From UBA7446 sp964014735 (GTDB taxonomy: Bacteria > Bacteroidota > Bacteroidia > Flavobacteriales > Flavobacteriaceae), in the NCBI GenBank assembly GCA_964014735.1, contig CAXHBH010000007.1, forward strand, positions 1 through 64,000: a DNA stretch of 64,000 nt, read 5' to 3'. The notes under the pieces are model-generated. The model had not been told where the DNA came from, searched no databases, and was given only the letters and a program-made list of their open reading frames with translations. The position numbers were made by a program, and so were the translations under genes. Of this stretch, positions 26,537 through 35,853 are shown piece after piece (within the stretch, counting starts at the first letter, position 1; each line of letters starts with the position of its first letter).

Positions 26537-26875
26537 TTATGCTTTTTCAGTTAAACGTTCTCTTCTTTTTACCGACCAAGCTTCTGCGTGCTTGTCTAGT
26601 TTAACCGTTAAATAGCGCATAATGCGCTCATCGCGACGGAACTCTACTTCATAAGGAATTATAGCACTGCCATCTACTTTAAAATCTAGCAAGTGATAAA
26701 AGCCACTTTTTTTGTTTTGAATGGGATAAGCGAACTTTTTCAAGCCCCAATTCTCTTTGGCGATAATTTCGCCTCCGTTGGACGTTATAAACGTCTCATA
26801 CTTTTCTACTGCTTCCTTTACCTGGTCTTCAGATAAAACGGGATTCAATATGAAAACAGTTTCGTAATGGTTCAT
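26537..26875 (-). CDS. rpsF: 30S ribosomal protein S6
   Basis: This 112-residue protein has the S6 ferredoxin-like fold. It shows NHYETVFILNPVLSEDQVKE, KENWGLKKFAYPIQNKKSGF and RRDERIMRYLTVKLDK. It binds the central 16S rRNA domain with S18, encoded next. As the first gene of the operon it is preceded by a good promoter at 26,898-26,928. The leader between promoter and start is short, so S6:S18-type autoregulation cannot be read with confidence. Confidence 0.98.
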   Translation of the reverse strand: MNHYETVFILNPVLSEDQVKEAVEKYETFITSNGGEIIAKENWGLKKFAYPIQNKKSGFYHLLDFKVDGSAIIPYEVEFRRDERIMRYLTVKLDKHAEAWSVKRRERLTEKA

Positions 26876-26897
26876 ATATTGTTTTTTAAATGGGCAG

Positions 26898-26928
26898 CGA
26901 AAATACGGATTTTCTTAAGTTAGACAAA
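26898..26928 (-). promoter_or_regulatory. Promoter of rpsF-rpsR-rplI
   Basis: On the minus strand TTTG (26,925-26,928) is followed after 19 bases by TATTTTCG (26,898-26,905). This fits the Bacteroidota pattern TTTG-N19-TAnnTTTG with one mismatch and ends 22 bases before the rpsF start. Confidence 0.6.
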
Positions 26929-26942
26929 TAGGTAAACCAAAA

Positions 26943-29378
26943 TTATTGTGGATCTACATCAATACTAGTATTGACTTGACTAAATGCACCTACCATTTCA
27001 AAGCTTTTTAAAAGCTTAGAAAGTCGTTTTTTTGCAGTCGATTGAGAGGCCTCAAGGGATAGTTTAATTAATAAATGAAGAATATAATAATTACGTACGC
27101 GTCCAACAGCTGGGGCTACAGGCCCAAGAACATTAGCAAAGCGTGATTTCAACCCTTTTTTTAACCATTCACTAGCTGCAATAAGAGTAGATATATTTTT
27201 ATGCTTTATTGCTATGCGTATCATACGCATATATGGTGGATAGCCAAATTGTTCGCGTTGCTTTATCTGCAATTCGTAAAATGAATAATAATCATAATTG
27301 CTTACAAAAACCAATATGGGGTGTTGTGGCTGATAAGTCTGAATCAGTACTTTACTTTCATCTCCTAACCTACCGGCCCTTCCAGCAACTTGAGTGAGAA
27401 TTTGAAAGGCACGCTCATGCGCGCGGAAATCTGGAAAGTGCAAAAAATTGTCAGCAGACAAAACGCCTACCAGCGTTACCTGCTTAAAGTCGAGGCCTTT
27501 AGTTATCATTTGCGTCCCAATTAAAATATCTATTTCTTGACGTGAAAAAGCATTAATTAATTTTTGATTGGCATGTTTTTTCCTTGTGGTATCTAAGTCC
27601 ATCCGTGATATTCTTGCAGATGGAAACAAAGATTGAACTTCTTCCTCTAACTGCTGGGTACCCAAGCCTTGCGTGTGCGGTGCGAGTGTACCACATGCCT
27701 TACAGGCAGACGTATACTGTTCTGTGTAGCCACAGTAGTGACAACGCAACTCTTTGGTAACTTGATGATAAGTAAGACTCACATCACAACTTGAACATTG
27801 TGGTACATGAGCACATTGACGACATTCAACAAAAGAGGCATAGCCGCGGCGGTTTTGAAAAAGCAAAACCTGCTTACCAGAAACTAGGGTTTCTTCTATG
27901 GCTCTAATAAGTGGTTGCGCCAAATGACCGCTCATTTGCTTTTTGCGGTAAGCTTCGCTTAAGTCAACATAAGATATTTGCGGCATTTGTGCATCTTTAA
28001 ATCGCACTGTCATGCTAACTAACCCATATTTAGCGGATTGTGCATGAGTGTAGCTTTCAACAGTTGGTGTTGCAGATCCCAAAATAACTTTTGCTTTGTG
28101 CATACGAGATAGCATCATTGCTGCATCACGAGCATGGTAACGGGGGGAAGATTCAAATTGTTTATAAGATATCTCGTGTGACTCATCCACCACTACAAGA
28201 CCCAAATTTTGAAAAGGCAGCAAAACAGCAGAGCGTGCACCTAGAACCAATCTAGCTTCATCCTTGTTAGCCAATATTTTATTCCATGTTTCAGTACGTT
28301 CTTGTGGGCTATATCGTGAATGATAAACCACCAATTGCTTCCCAAAAAAAGCGTATAATCGCTGCATTAGCTGTGTAGTTAGACCAATTTCAGGAACCAA
28401 AAACAACACCTGTTTGCCCATGGCTAACTGATGAGCAATGAGATGCATGTACACCTCTGTTTTTCCAGAACCCGTTATACCGTGAAGTAATACAACATCT
28501 TTTGTTTGCCACTGTGTTTCAATAGCTGATTTCGCTTCTAACTGATGGTCACTAAGTGGCTTTAAGGGTATGTCTGGATTAGGCTTTTTCGGCAAACGAT
28601 CCATGATGCGCTGATACTTTTCTAACACTTCGTTTTTAATGAGTGTCTTAAGCGATGAAGTACTCACCGTTTCTATTTTGGAAAATTCCGACATGATTAC
28701 AGGGGCCTGTTGTTGTAGAAACGTCAACAAAGTTTTGTATTGCTTTGGTTTGGAGGCAAGTTCATCCATAACCTGCCTTAAGGCATCTTCTCCTTTCACA
28801 TTTGGATGAAGCATAATCTCCGTTTGTTGCTTGGGGGCATATTTGGCGTAAACCTCCTCTTTGAGCGAAACAAAGCCTTCTGCTACCAACTCCTTTAAAA
28901 TAACGTAAGGGTTTTTAATCGCGATCAACTGTTGTATGTGTGCTATAGAATAAGAACTATTGGTTTGCAATTGTCCAAGCAGTAGAATTGTGTTTTTAGA
29001 GAGTGTATCGGGAAGTTGCTGCCAATCGTTTGTGATAATTTCGGTTTCGCTTTCCAACAACATTAAAGACGGCATGGCTGTTCGCAGCACCAAACCAATT
29101 GGTGATTGGTAATATTCGGCAATCCAATGTAAAAATGCCAGCTGCTTAGATTCTAGAACAGGCTGTGTGTCAATAATACTTTCAATTTGTTTTGGAGCAT
29201 ATGTCTTTGGTGGTACTTGATGAGTACGCCAAGCTATGGCGGTATATTTTTTGCGCTTGCCAAAAGGAACGATGATTCGCATACCCGGCTTAATAACATT
29301 AGCCTCTGCAGGTGTTATTACGTAAGTAAAGGTTTCTTTAAGCGGCAAAGGAATGACAACATCTAAAAAAAACGACAT
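26943..29378 (-). CDS. priA: Primosomal protein N' (PriA helicase)
   Basis: This 811-residue replication-restart helicase reloads the replisome at collapsed forks. The N-terminal DNA-binding part (residues 1-100) is followed by the helicase core with Walker A GITGSGKTEVY near 300, the DEAH-type box VVVDESHE, and GSATPTVES. Zinc-binding cysteines come next (CRQCAHVPQCSSCD, then CHYCGYTEQ and CKACG). Motif VI-like QVAGRAGR lies near 660. Length is normal for the phylum. It starts two bases after the end of the YihY gene on the same strand and is very likely co-transcribed with it. Confidence 0.97.
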   Translation of the reverse strand: MSFFLDVVIPLPLKETFTYVITPAEANVIKPGMRIIVPFGKRKKYTAIAWRTHQVPPKTYAPKQIESIIDTQPVLESKQLAFLHWIAEYYQSPIGLVLRTAMPSLMLLESETEIITNDWQQLPDTLSKNTILLLGQLQTNSSYSIAHIQQLIAIKNPYVILKELVAEGFVSLKEEVYAKYAPKQQTEIMLHPNVKGEDALRQVMDELASKPKQYKTLLTFLQQQAPVIMSEFSKIETVSTSSLKTLIKNEVLEKYQRIMDRLPKKPNPDIPLKPLSDHQLEAKSAIETQWQTKDVVLLHGITGSGKTEVYMHLIAHQLAMGKQVLFLVPEIGLTTQLMQRLYAFFGKQLVVYHSRYSPQERTETWNKILANKDEARLVLGARSAVLLPFQNLGLVVVDESHEISYKQFESSPRYHARDAAMMLSRMHKAKVILGSATPTVESYTHAQSAKYGLVSMTVRFKDAQMPQISYVDLSEAYRKKQMSGHLAQPLIRAIEETLVSGKQVLLFQNRRGYASFVECRQCAHVPQCSSCDVSLTYHQVTKELRCHYCGYTEQYTSACKACGTLAPHTQGLGTQQLEEEVQSLFPSARISRMDLDTTRKKHANQKLINAFSRQEIDILIGTQMITKGLDFKQVTLVGVLSADNFLHFPDFRAHERAFQILTQVAGRAGRLGDESKVLIQTYQPQHPILVFVSNYDYYSFYELQIKQREQFGYPPYMRMIRIAIKHKNISTLIAASEWLKKGLKSRFANVLGPVAPAVGRVRNYYILHLLIKLSLEASQSTAKKRLSKLLKSFEMVGAFSQVNTSIDVDPQ

Positions 29379-29380
29379 GC

Positions 29381-30250
29381 TTAGGCTTGTTTTAACTTAG
29401 CGATGGAAGCATTGAGTTCAAAACCCAACAACAAAACAATTGCATTAAGCCATATGTAGAGCATTAAAATTAAAATAGCTCCAATAGAGCCATAGAGCTG
29501 GTTATAAGAACTAAAATTATCAATATAAACACCAAAGCCATACGAAGTTAAAGCAAACAAAAAAGTGGTAACCAAGGCTCCCATTGAGAAAAAACTCGAA
29601 AACCCATGATGCGTACCAAAGTAAAATAAGATGGCGCTGACTAAATAAGCCATCCCCATAAAAAAGACAATACGTACCCATGGGCTTAGTTCAAAGCCGA
29701 AATCGAATGTCTCAGCCAAAAACAATTCAAAAAATAAATATCCAGCAATGGAAATAAGCAATAAAATACCCAGCAAAACACCCACGCCCAAAGCATAGAT
29801 ATATTGACGGACAAAGTGTCGTGAAAAACTGATATGAACTGATTCACTAAATCCACCAAAGATGGCATTAACACCGTTGGCCATAAAGAACATGGACAAA
29901 ATAAAAGTAGAAGACAGTAAACCACCCCGTGGTTTGGATTGAATATCAAACAATACTCCATTCAGGAAATCTTGTGCTTCAGATGGTGCAATAGATAAAA
30001 AGAATGAAGAAAAGGTACGTTCCACATTATCAATAGGGACAAATGGGATAATATTAAGTACAAAAATCAAAAAAGGAAACAGTGACAAAAAAAAACTAAA
30101 AGCAATACTGCTGGCTCGTGTAATAAGCGTGCCTTTTAAAATCCCAATAACGTATAGCTCAAGCAATTGGTATACAGAAATAGACTTGGCGTCACCAAAA
30201 CGTATGTTTTGAAGTTTAGCTATAATTTTTTGTTTGCTTTTATGTAGCAT
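29381..30250 (-). CDS. YihY/BrkB-family inner-membrane protein
   Basis: This 289-residue protein has about six hydrophobic segments after a soluble N-terminus of about 35 residues. Family marks include ITRASSIAFSFFLSLFPFLIF early, a SFSRHFVRQYIYALGVGV middle section, and YGSIGAILILMLYIWLNAIVLLLGFELNA at the end (read in parts). YihY members are often mislabelled ribonuclease BN; their function is unsettled. The gene is divergent from rlmH, with about 57 bases between the starts, and precedes priA by two bases. Confidence 0.92.
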   Translation of the reverse strand: MLHKSKQKIIAKLQNIRFGDAKSISVYQLLELYVIGILKGTLITRASSIAFSFFLSLFPFLIFVLNIIPFVPIDNVERTFSSFFLSIAPSEAQDFLNGVLFDIQSKPRGGLLSSTFILSMFFMANGVNAIFGGFSESVHISFSRHFVRQYIYALGVGVLLGILLLISIAGYLFFELFLAETFDFGFELSPWVRIVFFMGMAYLVSAILFYFGTHHGFSSFFSMGALVTTFLFALTSYGFGVYIDNFSSYNQLYGSIGAILILMLYIWLNAIVLLLGFELNASIAKLKQA

Positions 30251-30307
30251 TGTGTAAAGGTAGCCATTAAAACAAAATGCTTAAAGTAGAATTGATAACT
30301 TAGCATA

Positions 30308-30781
30308 ATGAAAATTAAAGTGATATGCGTGGGTAAAACGCATCATTCTGCGCTCAAGAGTTGGTTGCCTGATTATTGCAAGCGCTTATCGCGATACACC
30401 TCATTTGATTGGCATGAAATTAATGAAGTAAAAAACACCAAAAACCTTCCGGAAAAGCAACAAAAAATTGATGAGGGCAAGCGAATTTTAGAGGCAGTAA
30501 GGGCTAGCGATACACTTATTCTTTTTGACGAGAAAGGGAGTACTCATACTTCAAAAGGCTTTGCTGGGTTTCTTCAAAAACAAATGAATGCAGGTACTAA
30601 AAAATTGGTTTTTATTATTGGCGGCCCTTATGGGTTTTCGCAGCAGCTCTGCGATAGGGCGCAATATAAAATAGCACTTTCAGATATGACTTTTTCACAT
30701 CAAATGGTTCGCATTTTTGTTGCCGAACAACTTTATCGTGCCTTTAGTATTTTAAACAATCAACCTTATCATCACCAATGA
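30308..30781 (+). CDS. rlmH: 23S rRNA (pseudouridine-1915-N3) methyltransferase RlmH
   Basis: This 157-residue SPOUT-class enzyme methylates pseudouridine 1915 in 23S rRNA. The start (MKIKVICVGKTHHSALKSWL), the substrate-fold segment LVFIIGGPYGFSQQL and the conserved end (LSDMTFSHQMVRIFVAEQLY, with NNQPYHHQ last) are all typical. Length matches the family. Its TGA overlaps the ATG of the next gene (ATGA at 30,778-30,781), so the two are translationally coupled. Confidence 0.97.
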   Translation: MKIKVICVGKTHHSALKSWLPDYCKRLSRYTSFDWHEINEVKNTKNLPEKQQKIDEGKRILEAVRASDTLILFDEKGSTHTSKGFAGFLQKQMNAGTKKLVFIIGGPYGFSQQLCDRAQYKIALSDMTFSHQMVRIFVAEQLYRAFSILNNQPYHHQ

Positions 30782-31356
30782 AAGAGCTCATATTTGCAAC
30801 CCACAACCAAAACAAAGTGGAAGAGGTAAAGGCAATCTTTAAGGGCTACAATATCAAAAGCTTGTCCGATTTAGGTTATCGTACTGAAATAGCCGAAACA
30901 GCAAAAACTTTTGAAGGAAATGCACTACTTAAAGCTAAACATATTTTCAAGGTTTTTAAAAAACCTGTTTTTGCTGATGACAGTGGCCTTGAAGTAGATG
31001 GACTTGATGGAGCCCCTGGTGTTTATTCGGCCCGATATGCTGGAGCGGAAAAAAACCACCAAAAAAACAACGCCAAGCTCTTAAACGCATTGTTGGACAA
31101 TAATAATCGCAAAGCACAATTCAAGACTGTCATCTCATATGTGCACGGCGATACAGAAATTTGTTTTGAAGGTATTGTGAGAGGCAAAATTGCAACTGAA
31201 ATAAATGGAACAGGAGGTTTTGGCTATGATCCCCTTTTTATACCTGAAGGTTATAGTGAAACATTTGGGACACTACCGAGGGAAATAAAATTAAAATTAA
31301 GCCACCGTACTAGGGCCATTTATGCACTACGTAACCATCTGAAATACCTAACATAA
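30778..31356 (+). CDS. rdgB: XTP/dITP diphosphatase (Ham1/RdgB)
   Basis: This 192-residue enzyme removes non-canonical purine triphosphates (ITP, dITP, XTP) from the nucleotide pool. Family motifs include the start FATHNQNKVEEVKAIF, the catalytic stretch FADDSGLEVDGLDGAPGVYS followed by ARYAG, and GFGYDPLFIPEGYSETFG. SHRTRAI lies near the end. It overlaps rlmH by four bases and forms a two-gene unit with it. Length is normal. Confidence 0.97.
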   Translation: MKELIFATHNQNKVEEVKAIFKGYNIKSLSDLGYRTEIAETAKTFEGNALLKAKHIFKVFKKPVFADDSGLEVDGLDGAPGVYSARYAGAEKNHQKNNAKLLNALLDNNNRKAQFKTVISYVHGDTEICFEGIVRGKIATEINGTGGFGYDPLFIPEGYSETFGTLPREIKLKLSHRTRAIYALRNHLKYLT

Positions 31357-31417
31357 TGTTAATTTTAAAGAAAAACATTGCAGAGCATCAAGGAATGCAT
31401 TTAGTTTGTAGGAGTAT

Positions 31418-32173
31418 ATGATTCGATATTTTACGCTATTCCTCTTTTTAACTGGATTATGTTCCATTTTATATGGGCAAGAAGTTATTGGTGTTGTTGA
31501 AAATGCTTCTGATCAAAAACCCATTTCGACGGTACATATCATCAACCTAAACAAGGTGACCATGTCCATCACAAACAAAGAAGGGAAATTTATCATTGAT
31601 GCTGAAGTTAACGATACACTCTATTTCTCTTATTTGGGATATAAACCGATCAAAGTCAGGGTTTCTAATGACCTGGTAAAATATCCCAACACGCGCTTTC
31701 AACTCACAGAGCTAGCATTGGCGCTTGAAGAAGTAGTGGTGCGCCCTTACCAACTCACAGGTTATTTGGATATTGATGCAAGAAATATCCCAATCAACAG
31801 AGCAAGAAGATATAGCATTCCTGGTCTACCCTCCGGTGGATATGAAGCAGGAAATAGAAATCCTCTGGGACAAATTCGTGTTTTACAAGCCATCTCAAAC
31901 CCCGCAGATTTCCTATACAACATCTTTGGAAAAAAGCCCAAACAATTACGTAAACTCAAAAAAGTAAGGGCCAACAATGAGTTAAGAGATTTATTAGCAG
32001 TTAAATACGATCGAAAAACTCTGGAACAACTCATCCAAATTGACCGAATCAATCTTGACGAGATACTGCGTAAATGTAACTTCTCTGACGGCTTTATAAA
32101 AGGAGCTAACGATTTACAAATATTGGAGGCCATAAGTAGTTGTTATGAAGAGTATAAAATTCTTAATCGCTAA
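31418..32173 (+). CDS. Exported carboxypeptidase-regulatory-like domain protein
   Basis: This 251-residue protein has a signal peptide (to about residue 20, LYGQ). An N-terminal CarboxypepD_reg-like beta-sandwich follows (about 21-105), with VIGVVENASDQKPISTVHII, NKEGKFIID and LYFSYLGYKP. The remaining 145 residues are charged and mostly helical, ending in CYEEYKILNR. The beta-sandwich is the same fold as in SusC N-termini, but no barrel follows here. It lies between rdgB and purB, with about 60 bases before it. The role is unknown; a cell-envelope function is likely. Confidence 0.8.
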   Translation: MIRYFTLFLFLTGLCSILYGQEVIGVVENASDQKPISTVHIINLNKVTMSITNKEGKFIIDAEVNDTLYFSYLGYKPIKVRVSNDLVKYPNTRFQLTELALALEEVVVRPYQLTGYLDIDARNIPINRARRYSIPGLPSGGYEAGNRNPLGQIRVLQAISNPADFLYNIFGKKPKQLRKLKKVRANNELRDLLAVKYDRKTLEQLIQIDRINLDEILRKCNFSDGFIKGANDLQILEAISSCYEEYKILNR

Positions 32174-32188
32174 AAAAGGTAAATTCGA

Positions 32189-32196
32189 TACCTTTG
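32189..32196 (+). promoter_or_regulatory. -7 promoter element of purB
   Basis: TACCTTTG is a full match to TAnnTTTG and lies 15 bases before the purB ATG, giving a very short leader. No clear -33 TTG is seen. Confidence 0.55.
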
Positions 32197-32210
32197 CATT
32201 TTGAAAGCCT

Positions 32211-33554
32211 ATGTTATTAAACAAGTTAAGTGCAATTTCACCTGTTGATGGTCGATACCGACCTAAAACAAAATCCTTAAGCTCATACTTTTCAGAATTT
32301 GGATTGATTCAATACCGCGTCAGGATTGAAGTAGAATATTTTATAGCCCTGTGCGAACTCCCTGTTCCAGAGCTCAAAGATTTTCCTTTATCAGCGATAG
32401 CGGAATTGCGCAGTGTTTATCGCCATTTCAATTTAGATCAAGCACAGGCCATAAAAGACATTGAAAAAGTTACCAACCACGACGTAAAAGCGGTTGAGTA
32501 CTTTCTCAAACAAATATTTGACGATTTAAACCTATCTAAATACAAAGAATTTATCCACTTTGGACTAACCTCACAGGACATCAACAATACGGCTATTCCA
32601 CTTTCAGTCAAAGAAGCCTGTGAAAACGAATACTTACCAAAGCTTCATGAAGTAATCGAGGCACTTGATGCACTTATTAAAAGTTGTAAAGGGGTAGCGA
32701 TGTTAGCCAGAACACACGGGCAACCTGCTTCACCCACGCGTTTAGACAAAGAGCTCAACGTATTTAAAACACGTATTGACCAACAGCTTTCTTTAATGAA
32801 ACAAATCCCAATGGCAGCTAAATTTGGTGGAGCCACTGGAAATTTCAATGCCCACATGATTGCATATCCCTCTGTTGATTGGCAGACGTTTGGAAAGGCA
32901 TTTGTAGAAAAAACACTTTGCCTACACCATTCGTTCCCAACAACACAGATTGAGCACTACGACCACTATGCTGCATTGTGTGATGCACAAAAACGCATCA
33001 ATACCATTTTGATTGATTTTTCTAGAGACATGTGGACATATATTTCCATGGATTATTTCAAGCAACAAATTAAAGAAGGGGAAGTAGGCTCTTCTGCCAT
33101 GCCACACAAGGTAAATCCTATTGACTTTGAAAATGCTGAAGGGAACTTAGGTATTGCAAATGCATTGCTATCACATTTGTCAGAAAAGCTACCCATTTCA
33201 CGTCTTCAACGTGACCTAACAGATAGTACGGTGTTGCGTAATGCAGGAATGCCAATAGCTCATATGATAATTAGTTTTAAATCCTTGATTAAAGGTATTG
33301 GAAAACTTGTGGTCAACAAGATTGCAATACAAACGGATCTTGATAATAATTGGGTGGTACTGGCAGAGGCCATTCAGACCATTTTACGCCGGGAAGGATA
33401 TCACAAGCCATACGAAGCATTAAAGGGACTAACTCGAACCAATACAAATATCGACGAGGCTTCTATCCACGCTTTTATTGAAACATTAGATATATCATCT
33501 AAAGTAAGGAATGAATTAAATGCTTTGAGACCTGAAAATTACACTGGGGTTTGA
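32211..33554 (+). CDS. purB: Adenylosuccinate lyase
   Basis: This 447-residue enzyme acts twice in purine synthesis, splitting SAICAR and adenylosuccinate, each with release of fumarate. Typical are LSAISPVDGRY at the start, IHFGLTSQDINNTA, ARTHGQPASPTRLDKE and the fumarase-superfamily signature EVGSSAMPHKVNPIDFENAE near 290-310. The serine in that loop and the His in the ARTHGQ motif are in place. Length is normal. It is expressed from its own promoter. Confidence 0.97.
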   Translation: MLLNKLSAISPVDGRYRPKTKSLSSYFSEFGLIQYRVRIEVEYFIALCELPVPELKDFPLSAIAELRSVYRHFNLDQAQAIKDIEKVTNHDVKAVEYFLKQIFDDLNLSKYKEFIHFGLTSQDINNTAIPLSVKEACENEYLPKLHEVIEALDALIKSCKGVAMLARTHGQPASPTRLDKELNVFKTRIDQQLSLMKQIPMAAKFGGATGNFNAHMIAYPSVDWQTFGKAFVEKTLCLHHSFPTTQIEHYDHYAALCDAQKRINTILIDFSRDMWTYISMDYFKQQIKEGEVGSSAMPHKVNPIDFENAEGNLGIANALLSHLSEKLPISRLQRDLTDSTVLRNAGMPIAHMIISFKSLIKGIGKLVVNKIAIQTDLDNNWVVLAEAIQTILRREGYHKPYEALKGLTRTNTNIDEASIHAFIETLDISSKVRNELNALRPENYTGV

Positions 33555-33628
33555 GATTTATTCTATTGTTTCCATAGCATTATCAAATGCCCTTGACCCT
33601 CAAGTGCTTTAGTAATAATATCCTTTTT

Positions 33629-34174
33629 TTATTTTTCATTTAATTTTCCCAATAGCTCACCACCTGGAAGGTTCATCTCCTTGACAAGCATAGAAATTTG
33701 GTTCAAGTCAATATCTCCTGTGAGATAAAGTAAGACCGTTTCTGGGTTGCGATTGGCAAGCTTTATTTGATCTTCATTTATGTCGGTAACGAACATAAGT
33801 AGCTTTTCAACCCTATTGTCATTCTCGGTGGATTTAACATAAAAATTGACATGCGCTCCTATGTCGCGTACTCGCATAAGCTCCTCCAAATTCTGGGTTT
33901 TAATGTGTTTTTCTACCCATATTTGAATGTCTTCCGCTATTTCTGTGCGTTCTGTAGTAATAAGCTTAAAGCTCTTGATTTCTTCTACTAGCTTTATGAA
34001 TTTATCAGCCTCAGGATCGCCCGTTTCTATACTTAATTTGGCAAGCATTTGAAATATTTTTGGGTTTATCGAAAAATAACTAACACTGTCGTCATATTCG
34101 TATTTCTCAAAAATATCTTGCCCCCAACTCAATGAAAGTGTTATCAGGGCCAATAAAACAATGCTCTTTTTCAT
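33629..34174 (-). CDS. DUF4252 protein
   Basis: This 181-residue exported protein has a signal peptide ending in SLSWGQ. The DUF4252 pattern follows: SYFSINPKIFQMLAKL, EEIKSFKLITTERTEIAED, and VTDINEDQIKLANRNPETVL followed by LYLTGDIDLNQI near the end. Members are found almost only in Bacteroidota and often lie beside sigma factors and proteases; their function is not known. It faces purB tail to tail, and about 300 bases separate its start from the divergent S41 peptidase gene. Confidence 0.88.
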   Translation of the reverse strand: MKKSIVLLALITLSLSWGQDIFEKYEYDDSVSYFSINPKIFQMLAKLSIETGDPEADKFIKLVEEIKSFKLITTERTEIAEDIQIWVEKHIKTQNLEELMRVRDIGAHVNFYVKSTENDNRVEKLLMFVTDINEDQIKLANRNPETVLLYLTGDIDLNQISMLVKEMNLPGGELLGKLNEK

Positions 34175-34479
34175 ATTAAGCTGTGTTTATAAATTTATCA
34201 GTAGTTTAATTAAATGTTTCCATTTGTTTCATGCCTACATATATTTTGTTATTACTAATTGTAGTGCATCTTAGCTTCTTCAGCAAATATCAACAATCTC
34301 CTTATAAGTCGAAACATGCTTTATTTTAAAATCAACATCCGTTTTAAAAAAATTTGATCATTTACATCGCAAACAGAAGATTTATCAGGTGCTTGTTTAG
34401 ACAACGACATTATCACAACCTTGTCACAAAATATGGAAAATTTATTTTGTTAACTTAGTTTCCATATTTACTTAATTCC
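34175..34479. other. Divergent intergenic region
   Basis: This AT-rich stretch of about 305 bases lies between the starts of the DUF4252 and S41 peptidase genes. No gene longer than about 30 codons, no hairpin with a T run and no clean TAnnTTTG element was seen. It presumably holds both promoters. Confidence 0.5.
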
Positions 34480-35853
34480 ATGAAAAAATACATCCTGCTA
34501 TTTATTGTTACCCTACTTTTTGGTTGCAAAGACGACGTTGATGACACAATTGCAGTTGCCACCACAGAAAATTTAGAGGTAGAAGATTTTATTTATAAGG
34601 TCGTGAATCTTGCTTATTACTGGCAAGAAGATGTACCTGACTTAGCAGATAACAAGTTTAATAACGACAAAGATTACACTAACTTCATTCAATCTTTTGA
34701 TGGTCCAGCATCACTATTTGAAGCACTACTGTACGATGCAGACAGGTATAGTGTACTGATCAGCGATTACGAAGTTTTTGAAAATAATACAAAGGGGGTT
34801 TCCCTGAGCAATGGAATGAAGTTTGGTTTGGTTAAATTTTCCCAAAATAGCACAGAAATATATGCCTATGTCCAATATGTAATTTCTGGCTCGGATGCTG
34901 ATACAAAAGGGATCAAACGCGGAGATATTTTCACAGATGTTAATGGAACTCAACTTAACATTTCCAACTACAGAGAATTATTGTCCATTAACTCCGATAG
35001 TTACACCATTGACTTGGCTACTTTGAACAACAACCAAATTACAAAAACAGGCAACAGCGTTAGCCTTAATAACTCAGTTCAAACAGAACAAAGTGTACAC
35101 CTATCTAAAGTAATTGTAAAAGATGGCAAAAAGGTTGGTTATGTGATGTATAACAGTTTTGTTAGTTCTCAAGACGAAGCATTAAAAGCGGTCTTTAGTG
35201 ATTTAGCCATGCAGCAAATAGATGAACTAGTGGTGGACTTGCGTTATAATAGAGGTGGGCAAGTAAAAACAGCCCAACTGTTAGCTGGACTTATTGCTGG
35301 AGAACATGCCTCTAAAGTATTTGGAAAACTCGTGTTCAATGAAAAATTAAGTTCCCAAAATACGGATGTTGAAATTATTAATTCAAATGTCAACTTAGGA
35401 TTGTCGCGTGTGTTTTTCTTGACTACACAAAATTCTGCTTCAGCAAGTGAAATGACTATTAACGGTTTGAAGCCATATCTAAATGTGATTCAAATTGGTG
35501 ATAGAACTGAAGGAAAAGATGTGGGATCAAATCCTTTTTATGATTACATTGACAACAACAGAACCATAAATCCCAACCACAAATACCTGATATTGCCAAT
35601 CACTTTTAAGTATTATAACAGCGAAGATATAGGTGACTTTTCAGATGGTTTAATACCCAATTTTAATATCCCAGAAAGTCTATCCAACTTAGGAATCCTC
35701 GGCGATGTTGAAGAACCGTTACTTAAAAAAGCATTAGAATATATAAGCGGGCAAACCACTGGTACCATAAAAACAGATTCCACTAGCTTACCCACATCAT
35801 TTATACCACTTCAAACTGAAGTTGGAAAGACAATTTATTTACCTAAAAACTAA
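34480..35853 (+). CDS. S41-family C-terminal processing peptidase, lipoprotein
   Basis: This 457-residue lipoprotein has a lipobox ending TLLFGC (Cys16). An N-terminal helical part is followed by a PDZ-like segment (about 100-190; GSDADTKGIKRGDIFTDVNG) and then the S41 protease domain (about 200-400). The likely catalytic serine is in SASASEM (319-324) and the general-base lysine in TEGKDVGS (Lys346). The domain also contains DLRYNRGGQVKTAQLLAGL. It acts in the periplasm or at the surface on unfolded or tagged proteins. Its stop codon overlaps the stop of the convergent TonB receptor gene. Confidence 0.92.
   Translation: MKKYILLFIVTLLFGCKDDVDDTIAVATTENLEVEDFIYKVVNLAYYWQEDVPDLADNKFNNDKDYTNFIQSFDGPASLFEALLYDADRYSVLISDYEVFENNTKGVSLSNGMKFGLVKFSQNSTEIYAYVQYVISGSDADTKGIKRGDIFTDVNGTQLNISNYRELLSINSDSYTIDLATLNNNQITKTGNSVSLNNSVQTEQSVHLSKVIVKDGKKVGYVMYNSFVSSQDEALKAVFSDLAMQQIDELVVDLRYNRGGQVKTAQLLAGLIAGEHASKVFGKLVFNEKLSSQNTDVEIINSNVNLGLSRVFFLTTQNSASASEMTINGLKPYLNVIQIGDRTEGKDVGSNPFYDYIDNNRTINPNHKYLILPITFKYYNSEDIGDFSDGLIPNFNIPESLSNLGILGDVEEPLLKKALEYISGQTTGTIKTDSTSLPTSFIPLQTEVGKTIYLPKN

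Noticed and set aside
33555..33628. Possible bidirectional terminator between purB and DUF4252
   Set aside because: A short inverted repeat (CTTGA/TCAAG) is present, but there is no T run beside it on either strand.
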